Assembly: GCA_003550325.1 (NCBI GenBank)
Contig: QKWP01000066.1
Span: 292,240-356,239, forward strand
Reading direction: 5' to 3'
DNA length: 64,000 nucleotides
Origin: Gigaspora rosea
Lineage: Eukaryota > Glomeromycota > Glomeromycetes > Diversisporales > Gigasporaceae
Below, one piece after another: positions 56,982 through 64,000 of this stretch. Each line of letters begins with the position of its first letter. Within the stretch, counting starts at the first letter, position 1. The notes beneath the pieces are model-generated. The model was not told where the DNA came from. It was given only the letters and a program-made list of their open reading frames with translations, and made no database searches. The position numbers and the translations under genes are program-made.

Positions 56982-57466
56982 GGGTAGAGGTACATAGATC
57001 ATTTATTATATGATTTTTGTGGTATCTAGTAAAATTTTTTTAAACAAATTATTTAAACTATTAAATAAAATCATAGAGCAGGTTTTTATAATTCTAAAAA
57101 TAGTAAAATTATTAAAATTGGTTGAATATTCATCAAGTTATAAAGATGATATCAAATGATGTTTACAAAAATCATATAATGATCTTATAATATTGACCAA
57201 TCAAAATTAATAATTTTGTGTAATTTAGAGAAATTTGAGCCAACTCAGAGAAACTTTATGATATATAAAAGTATAATTTTTTTTAAATATATACTAAATT
57301 AAAATTTTACTATTATAAAATGTGCATTTTTATTCTATATACTATAAAATTTTAGTCAAATTTGATTGCAACTATAAAAAGGTTTATTAGTGGCTTATTT
57401 TCAATTTCTATATAATCTCGTTGTACTATAAAAATTATATGATAAATGATCTATGTACCCCTACCC
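56982..57466. mobile_element. TTAA-flanked MITE, copy 2 (485 bp)
   Basis: Ends GGGTAGAGGTACATAGATCA and (inverted) GGGTAGGGGTACATAGATCA continue for over 40 bases as TIRs and are flanked by TTAA (56978-56981, 57467-57470). Related to 30950-31321. Clean ends and its position inside the GAAC element show it is the younger of the two. Confidence 0.75.
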
Positions 57467-57559
57467 TTAAATTTATAAACCTGAACTATAATTGAACTTA
57501 AATTTTTTGATTTAGTTCAAGTCAATTTAAAGTTTATAAATATATATATATGTATATTC

Positions 57560-57595
57560 TTTTTTTAAATGTTAAGGTGAGACCTTGCTTTTATT
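57560..57595 (-). mobile_element. Severely 5'-truncated SINE scrap
   Basis: T-run then AAATGTTAAGGTGAGACCTT GCTTTTAT, matching the 3' end of the retroposon at 39286-39512. Flanking GTTTATAAATATAT occurs at 57532-57545 and 57597-57610, as a target duplication would; a short TA-rich filler separates the left copy from the T-run. Confidence 0.5.
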
Positions 57596-57655
57596 TGTTT
57601 ATAAATATATTTAGGTTCAATAAAATATATATTATAAATAAAAATAATCTTTAAA

Positions 57656-58724
57656 CGATAATCTTTCTGATGATCATCTAATCCAAATTTTTTACGGAAA
57701 AAAACAAAAAGTTTCTTGTTGGAGTGTTGCCTATACGTCATGTATAGTAGGATATCACAAGAATATAGTTTTTATGAAGGTCAACTACACTCCTTGGGAC
57801 TCCTTTATATATTCAGCATGCAAGCCAAAAGCGTCTTTTTACAAGATAACTGGCAGGTGATGGTACTATTGTACAAGAAATTTTGGTGGAGATATAAACA
57901 TAGTGTTTTCGTTAGCAAAGAAAGTAACTTGTAGTAAAATAGTGGGAACAACAAGAAAATAAGTTTTATCTTTCTTTATTTTCTTTCAAGTTTGTTTTAA
58001 GTGACATCTCTTGCCCCTTTGGATTTTTCAAAATTTTTCCCAAAAAGTGGGAATCCTAGCTTACCTCTTCAAAAAAATGGCAGTGTTTACTCCTTCCTAA
58101 TTGGGCATACATCCCCAGTTTGGAACTGGCACCGTCACGAGCGAGTTTGGTTATCAAACAAATAATGAATGAGTGTTATGAAATCATAGAGAGCATGTAA
58201 AGAATTTCTTACCTGGTTACAAAGTTTAAGGCACAGTATTTTGTTTTATTGTACATATAATACTTTGGTAGAAGTGGTCTACACAGTGTTATATAATTTT
58301 TACAGTCTAGTATAGGCTTAATAACACCTTCATAGTCTATTTTTTCTTTGCTTTTTCTTTGGTTTTTCTTTTTGTGATATTTTTTTTGGATGTGTATTTT
58401 GGGTTTTGGTTGTTTTTTTTGTTGGGTATTTAGTCTTGTTTCCCCTTTTAATCTTCCTCTTTTTTTATTCTTCTTTATGAGAAGCTTAGAGAAGAAGTTT
58501 TTGAAGGAGTGGATTATGAAGCATAGTTAGTTTGTAACTATAGCTAGCGAATTTCTTTTGGCTAATATGTAAGTCGATGCAACAGGTCACATCTGGGCAC
58601 AAAATTTTTTTGTAGCCGGGTGAAGTCAAACTTTGTTGATTTATATTAGCATGTATTAAATAGAAACTCAATTTCTTTTAATAAAAATCATTAAAGTTCA
58701 GCAAGACTGCCAAAGAAAGAAAAA
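57656..58724 (+). mobile_element. Retroposon A, copy 3, full length, 15-bp TSD
   Basis: Flanked by AAAATAATCTTTAAA (57641-57655 and 58725-58739), with an A-rich tail (about 58711-58728). Serves as the reference for this family: TTTCTTGTTGGAGTGTTGCC near 57709, AGATAACTGGCAGGTGATGG near 57843, CCAAAAAGTGGGAATCCTAG near 58039, TTCTTTGCTTTTTCTTTGG near 58347, GAGAAGCTTAGAGAAGAAG near 58478. The 72-residue frame 57716-57934 is not kept intact in copy 1. No tRNA-like head or RT is seen, so it is a ~1.07-kb non-autonomous retroposon of unknown origin. Confidence 0.8.
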
Positions 58725-58784
58725 AAAATAATCTTTAAATATCTTTAAAAATTATTATTATGTTATCAAAAAAAAATTAATTTA

Positions 58785-59085
58785 TACTATAGGTAAATAT
58801 CATCTATAGTACAATTAGTCAATCAAAATTTAGGATTAAATATAATATGTAAATCAAGTTTTTAAAAATTGCTTCTAATTTAGAAATTCGCCTATGGAGC
58901 TACTTTTTTTTATACAAAAAAAAATTTTTTTGCAAAATTTTATTATATATAAAGCAAATTTCTAATTTCTAATCCTTACTCTAAATTTAATATTAAAAGA
59001 ATTAGGTTTGTTTTGATATTTATTTTTATTTATGTATTGTACATTATAGATAATAATTATCTATAATAACATTAGATTATTTTCA
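58785..59085. mobile_element. Foldback element, second copy of the 15790 family
   Basis: Diverged copy of 15790-16127: hairpin ends ACTATAGGTAAATATCATCT and ATTATAGATAATAATTATCT, the AAATTGCTTCTAATYTA module and the TAATTTCTAATCYTTAC module in the same order. Confidence 0.6.
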
Positions 59086-59089
59086 TTAA

Positions 59090-59499
59090 AAAATAAGAAT
59101 TATTATCATAAAAATATAAATTTTGTAAATTTATATTAGGTATAAAAAACTTAATAAATTAGTTCTTAAATTTGGCTAGATCAAATTTCTGCAAAATTTT
59201 GAAAAAATTTTACTAAACAAATTTCTGCAAAATTTTGAAAAAAATTTTTACTAAATTTATTATCTGAGTAGTTTTTTTTAGATATTTTTAGAAAATTTTA
59301 TTGTTTTTCATACTGTAATATAAAATCTTTGAATATAAAATTAAAAGCCAGTTGTTAGATTATTTTCAACATTTATATTATAAGAACCAAAAAAATTAAC
59401 TTTGTATAGCCTTAATTGTAACTGTAATTTTCTTAAAAACTAACATATCTAAATTAACTAAAATTTTTTTTACTGTAGATATATGTATTATTGAGCAAC
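59090..59499. other. AT-rich stretch, no gene seen
   Basis: Repeated AAATTTCTGCAAAATTTTGA (59185 and 59219). No gene. Confidence 0.4.
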
Positions 59500-59660
59500 A
59501 ATATACTTAATTTTATAAAATTTAAAGAACCAGTTTCTAAAAAATTGGTTGAAAACTATAAGTAATTTTAGTAAAAAAATTATTTATAGTTTTAAGCAAT
59601 TTTTTAAGAATTATTTATCCAAGTTGCATAAAATTTTATCTCTTAATGTGTAGGGTAGGT

Positions 59661-60496
59661 GCAGGCAAATTTGCCTGCAAAAAGTTATATAGTATTTTAA
59701 AAAATTTTTTAAAAAATTTTATTTGATTTTTGATATAATATTCTTTTAGGTTTATATTTTGTTTTTAATAGTAAATTATAATAAATAACTATATGATATA
59801 TAAATTTATACAAAGTTAAAATTAATCTATTTTTATAAAGTTAAAGAAAATAATTAAAGTTTTAAATTTAAAAAAATTTTTTAAATATATTTGACCCCCA
59901 AATTAATATTAAAACTTTTATTTTAAGTTTTACTAAAAAATAAAAAAAATTAGCTATTTCAAAAAAAATTATTTAAAATTGGTCTAAAAGTATTATATTT
60001 ATATATATAATCTTTAACTTTGAATAACTCTTGACCTACTGATCCATTTTGGATGATTTAACTACCAAAATGATCGTCTCGGTGAGACAACTCTAATAAA
60101 TCCAAAATCGTTAAAATCTGATTACAGAATTCTAAGATAGATAAATATTTGTACATATATGAAACATCATCGATTTTGGGATTCTGTGATCGAATTTTAG
60201 TGATTTTAGGCTCATCAGAATCGTCTCATTTAGAAGATCATTTTGGTAGTTAAATCATCCCAAACGGATTTGTGGATTAAAAGTTATTCACTGTTAAAGA
60301 TTTTAATATTTTTGACATAATGTTATATATAGGCAAAAATATAATCTTTAGGTAGAAACATTTTATTATGACAAATTTGAAAATTAATACTTTGCCAAAG
60401 TATTGTATAAAGCTGACTGAATTAATTTAGGGGACCTCTTCTATCTACTTTTTTAGCAATTGTGCAACAAATAAATTTGCAGGCAAATTTGCCTGC
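59661..60496. mobile_element. Foldback with GCAGGCAAATTTGCCTGC ends
   Basis: Both ends carry the same 18-base perfect palindrome GCAGGCAAATTTGCCTGC (59661-59678 and 60479-60496). The interior includes the TTTAACTACCAAAATGATCG foldback (60011-60303), the family also found at 16850 and 40621. TCTCTTAAT lies just outside both ends, in inverted orientation. Confidence 0.6.
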
Positions 60497-60849
60497 ATAA
60501 CGTATTAAGAGATAGTATAGTCTAATAATACATCTATTTATATTAAAAATTTTGCTAATTTAGATTAGTAGTTGTTTAGAAATCATAACTAAATATATAT
60601 ATATTTATACAGTCTTCCTTCTTTGTAATCAATATACTAAAATTTCATATAATATGGATTAGCATTTCTTGAGAAATTGTTTAAAATTACAGGAATAGTT
60701 TTTACAAAAATTATTTATAATTTTTAAGCAATCTCGCAAGAACTGCTAATCCATATTGCATGAAATTTTAGTAGCTAATATTATATCTAATTAAATAAAT
60801 TTTTAGCTAATTTGGATTCGTAATTGATTGAAAATCTCAGCCAGATATA

Positions 60850-61049
60850 CACAGTGGCTCTTGATATAACGTAGTACCTTGGGCACATAGTGAGGAATTT
60901 TTTAAAATCCGCTTTATTGTGAGTTTTATTAGTAAATCCATTGTATCAAGAGTATTTATTATGATGTCGATTTGAACCTTAATCCATTATATCAAGATTT
61001 TATTTAGTCTCCGTTATATCAAGAGTCTTTTATATCAAGAGCCACTGTG
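60850..61049. mobile_element. Tc1/mariner-like MITE, 200 bp
   Basis: Perfect 20-base TIRs CACAGTGGCTCTTGATATAA, flanked by TATA (60846-60849, 61050-61053). The right half has additional TTATATCAAGA repeats. The CAGTGG start and TA-type duplication fit Tc1/mariner MITEs. Perfect ends suggest youth. Confidence 0.8.
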
Positions 61050-61265
61050 TATATAAATTTATATCTTTTTTATATATTTTGACTATAATATTTAATTTAT
61101 ATTTTTATTTAGTTGTGATTTTCTCAAGCATTACTAATCAAAATCAGTTAAATTTTTTACTAAGAATATATTTACTTTTGGATTACAATAAACTAAAATT
61201 TTATGCATTTGGATTAGTTATTCTTGAAAAATTGCTTAAAAACTTAAAATAATTTTGTAAAAAAA

Positions 61266-61759
61266 TTACTTACTGTATTATCACAAAATAATGATCATGG
61301 GCATTATTTTTAATATTGCATCTCTAAAAATAACATGCTAGGTTTCGAAATAATGCTCATGCTAGTATGCATTATATATAGAATACTAATAATCAAATGT
61401 ATAACAAAAGTATTTAACAAATACTTCATATTTATTTCTTTTAGCTTTAATTGCTTCAAGAATAACTATCATTAAATGTTCAATTAGAGCTGCCATTATT
61501 CTAACAGGATAATAATTGTTATGGCTATTCTTTTTGATTATAATTCAAATATAATTTTTGATAATAAATATTTTATACACATCCTTTTAAAGTTAGAGCT
61601 ATAATGACCTTAGAATGCTATGTAATAATACCAAAAAAAAACAAAGAAAAATAAGGTTATAAACCTACAGGTTTTAAAAATAAATAATTTGCTTTGCTAC
61701 ATAGAAGTTCAACAATAGGTTAATTGTTCCTCTATATTTAATATATATATAGGATATTG
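61266..61759. other. AT-rich stretch, no gene seen
   Basis: No gene recognised; short inverted words around 61290-61370 (ATAATGCTCATG / ATGGGCATTAT). Confidence 0.4.
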
Positions 61760-62887
61760 ATAAATCACACCACTGATGCTCAACATTACAATGATCTACA
61801 ATAATCTCCAATCAAATTGTTGCATATCAATTATAATGTTAACACAAATCTTAGGACTCCAGATAATTATAGAAAAGGTAGTATTATTAAACTGGACATT
61901 TTTTTGGGCCAGCCCAAAAAAATGTCCAGTTTAAAAATGCTACCTTTTTTAGAATTATATGGGTCATTATTACTAAAGTCACAAAATTTTCCAATAAATC
62001 CATATAAAAATACTCAAACTGTTAAGCCTTTTGAATTTTTAATTATTTGCCAGTATTATCTTTATTTTTAAAAAAGTATGGTACATATACATGTTTATCT
62101 ACTAATTAAACCCTAACTCTAATTACATCCTAAATCTAATTATAAACTATCCCTAATTCTAACCACTAACACTAATCCTAACCCTAATTGCTAACTAACA
62201 CTGACCCTAACCGCTAACTAATACTAAATGCTATATCAAAGACCCTAACTGCTAACTAATACTAAATGCTACAACAACGACTCAAAAAGCAACAGACTAC
62301 ACCAATAGCTAACTAACACTAACCCTAACTACTAACTAACACTAAATGCTATATCAACACCCAAAAGCGACATACTACACCAATAATAATAGTGAAAACT
62401 CCAACAACAACGAAATTAACAAAGTCCCAACACTAATGCCAAACAATGATGGCACTATATATGATGACTTTAGTGATGACAATATTACAATATTAACAAG
62501 TAAAAAGGCTAGTTATAGTGTAAAAACTCCAAAAAAATACTGGATATATGCTGAAATCACACCAACACCAAACAATAACAATGCATATATGATGACTCCC
62601 AGTGACAACTTTATTAATTAGAGAAGAAAAATATGTCAGTTGTTATGTAAAAGCACCAACAATGGCAATAATGAGGCAGCAAAATTAACAAGAACATAAA
62701 GAATATAATCCCACCAATACTAAAAATAACTCTGGTGATGACTATAGCAATGATGATATTATTAGCAAAAAATTTAATCATAAAAAAAAAAATAAATAAA
62801 AAAAAAATAAATAAAAAATTGATCACAAATAATAATCATTGTTTATATCTTGTGCAATATGGTGTTAAACACCATAGTGTGATTTAT
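61760..62887. mobile_element. TIR element with CCCTAA-rich array and Asn-rich frame
   Basis: Left end ATAAATCACACCACTGATGC and inverted right end ATAAATCACACTATGGTGTT. It contains a long hairpin at 61873-61950 (arms of AAACTGGACATTTTTTTGGG), a CTAACCCTAACTGCTAACTA array (62100-62360), and an asparagine-rich 91-residue frame (62346-62621; TNNNSENSNNNEINK) made of imperfect repeats. Hairpin words GTGTTRAACACCA at the right end are shared with 37782-37812. The frame is probably repeat-derived. Confidence 0.45.
62100..62360. repeat. CCCTAA-bearing tandem repeat
   Basis: Imperfect ~36-75 bp units of AACCCTAACTGCTAACTAAT followed by ACTAAATGCTA. It contains telomere-like CCTAACCCTAA words but not a regular 6-bp array, and it is internal to an element, so it is not a telomere. 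Confidence 0.6.
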
Positions 62888-63184
62888 ATATTTTGTATAT
62901 ATATATATATTAAGTCTTAGATTTTCAGCACTAGTACAGGATAAAAAATCGGGTTACCTCAAAATGGTGCACATGCATGCACTCAAAATAGTATACAGGT
63001 GGTCAAAACACTGTGCAGGTGTGTGTTATTTTGTAGTAATATTTAAGTAATGTCTTAAAAATTACTAATCCAAATTGCATGAATTTTTAATATGTTGTAG
63101 CCCAATATTATATCTACTTGCATTAAAAATTTTAACCAATTTGGATTAGTAGTTGCTAAAATTTACAGATTGATGTTAAGACTA
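62888..63184. other. AT-rich stretch with one arm of a hairpin family
   Basis: 63070-63160 holds ACTAATCCAAATTGCATGAA and its inverse, as in 59500-61265. No gene. Confidence 0.4.
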
Positions 63185-63370
63185 AACCTGAACATATTCA
63201 TGAACTTTGAACTGAACTTGAATCTGAACCAGCTCTAAAAGTTCAACACTGAACTGAACTTGAACAATGGTTTAAAAAATGGTTTCAAGTTCAGGTTCAG
63301 TTCAAAACTGAACTAAACCTGAACTTGACCTAAAGTTCAATTTAGTTCATGTTCATAAAAACACTAGTGC
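63185..63370. repeat. GAACTGAAC inverted array
   Basis: Inverted GAACTGAACTTGAAC / GTTCAGGTTCAGTTC words with a right end that reads (inverted) CTAGTGTTTTTATGAAC, like 36300-36515. Confidence 0.5.
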
Positions 63371-63379
63371 TAAAGTTTG

Positions 63380-63710
63380 GTGAACTTTACAAAAACAAAA
63401 ATAGGCAGTAGTAGTAGTTTAAGGTAATTTTTAGCTACAAGTATTAGTTAAAACTATAGAGAAAATTATTAAAAAACTCAGACAACTGAACAACAGTAGA
63501 ACATATACTATTCTGGTAGGCATGTTTAAGAATAATTGTTCTAGGTAGTTTTTCCTATACAGAATATATGGCACAGAGAGTTTAAATAGTTAAATTACAG
63601 ATATAGCAATTAGAGTAAAATCCGAGAGTAGAATACTTAAATAGGAACCAAAGTTGTACAAGTGACTGATTGTACTTTTCATATGTTTCAAAAATATATG
63701 TGCAATTTTG
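63380..63710 (+). mobile_element. Retroposon B, decayed plus-strand fragment
   Basis: CAAAAATAGGCAGTAGTAGT, GAGTTTAAATAGTTAA, ACCAAAGTTGTACAAGTGAC and TGTACTTTTCATATG follow the order of 46900-47290. Low similarity, so old. Confidence 0.4.
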
Positions 63711-64000
63711 TAATTAAAGCTAGCAAATACATAATCAATAAGGTTATTGATCAAGAGTTTATATTAAGATTTAAAAAAACAGACCTTTCTAAATACACTT
63801 ACAAGAACCAAACTTTAACAATGTAGACTTAGAAAACAATAAGAAAAGTGCATTTGTGGGTAATATAATATTGGAGGTAGGGTTCGAGGCACGGGTAATA
63901 AATTAGGCATGCCTTTTTTGTATAGAAAATATTAAACAATTGCTTTCCGTTCTCTGATGTTGCTTGACTGTCTACACTTACGATTCTTCCATCCATACTA
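63711..64000. other. Window end, no gene seen
   Basis: A GC-richer patch at 63878-63910 (GGTTCGAGGCACGGG) may be a tRNA-like or element end cut by the window. No reading frame. Confidence 0.3.

Larger units (their letters stand above)
56880..57655. repeat. GAACCTGAAC-type element, split by two insertions
   Basis: GGTTCAATTGAACCTGAACT words at 56890-56980 continue at 57467-57560 and 57605-57655 once the TTAA MITE (56982-57466) and a 35-bp SINE scrap (57560-57595) are set aside. It continues again beyond retroposon A at 58740. The undisturbed relative at 46135-46380 shows the same order (GAAC words, TTTATAAATATAT, AATAAAATATATTATAAATA, AATAATYTTTAAA). Confidence 0.55.
59500..61265. repeat. Nested hairpin complex with AATCCAAATTGCATAAAATT arms
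   Basis: Arms of one family (WTACTAATCCAWATTGCATR / AAATTTTAGTA) recur in both orientations at about 59610-59645, 60650-60690, 60730-60770, 60805-60830 and 61200-61245, and again at 63070-63160. Inside lie the 59661-60496 foldback and the MITE at 60850. The number of separate insertions cannot be settled by eye. Confidence 0.45.

Noticed and set aside
61817-62071. 84-residue frame
   Set aside because: Crosses the perfect hairpin at 61873-61950, so coding is implausible.
62100-62360. Telomere (CCCTAA words), also at 1213, 24515, 37560 and 38095
   Set aside because: Irregular, short and internal to elements or foldback loops; no terminal 6-bp array.
62346-62621. Asparagine-rich 91-residue frame as a gene
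   Set aside because: Built of imperfect tandem repeats inside a TIR element, with no splice or domain support.

Overview
This window looks like a gene-poor, repeat-filled stretch of a very AT-rich eukaryotic nuclear genome. The best fit is a Glomeromycotina (arbuscular mycorrhizal, Rhizophagus-like) or similarly AT-rich fungus. This rests on base composition, short GT-AG intron-like signals with CTAAT/CTRAY branch motifs, BED-finger hAT transposases and a LINE with an RRM-type ORF1, APE endonuclease, reverse transcriptase and RNase H. No source was given, so the assignment is an inference. I found no intact host gene. Nearly every long reading frame falls inside a mobile element or a tandem array.

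Layout. 91-585: foldback MITE. 1085-1385: another foldback. 1573-9167: one nearly full-length but broken LINE on the + strand, ending in poly(A). 9326-15172: a hAT DNA transposon with an exact 8-bp target-site duplication (TSD), a broken transposase, and a nested tRNA-derived SINE (13488-14193). 15237-15395: a hAT MITE with an exact 8-bp TSD. 15790-16127 and 16129-16294: a foldback and a Harbinger-like MITE. 16428-20521: a 4.1-kb terminal-inverted-repeat (TIR) element built of ten ~200-bp units, each with a ~112-bp hairpin core, followed by a 206-216-bp tandem repeat with intron-like signals. It is the most unusual object here. 20534-23650: a chain of retroposons (families A and B) stacked side by side. 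23717-24655: a long foldback. 24.7-38 kb: mostly AT-rich DNA with MITEs, two LTR-like fossils, GAACCT arrays, ATATCC arrays and hairpin repeats. 38.5 kb: a possible relic of a SPRY-domain host gene. 39.3-46 kb: a small SINE, several MITEs, a Helitron-like end with a T-rich exon-like array, minisatellites and a three-element nest. 46.5-49.2 kb: more copies of retroposons B and A. 50.0-51.1 kb: minisatellite-bearing TIR element. 51.17-52.99 kb: a second, older hAT transposase relic. 53-64 kb: foldbacks, minisatellites, a third copy of retroposon A with a 15-bp TSD, and nested hairpin elements.

How the parts relate. The LINE is broken but represents the kind of machinery that could have mobilised the poly(A)-tailed retroposons A and B in trans; no shared 3' tail was found to prove it. 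The hAT transposase matches the 8-bp TSDs of the hAT element and the adjacent 159-bp MITE. The nesting gives a relative order: hAT before SINE B at 13.5 kb; the 4.1-kb TIR element before both the Harbinger-like insertion at 16.7 kb and retroposon A at 20.5 kb; GAACCT-type element before both the TTAA MITE (56982) and retroposon A (57656).
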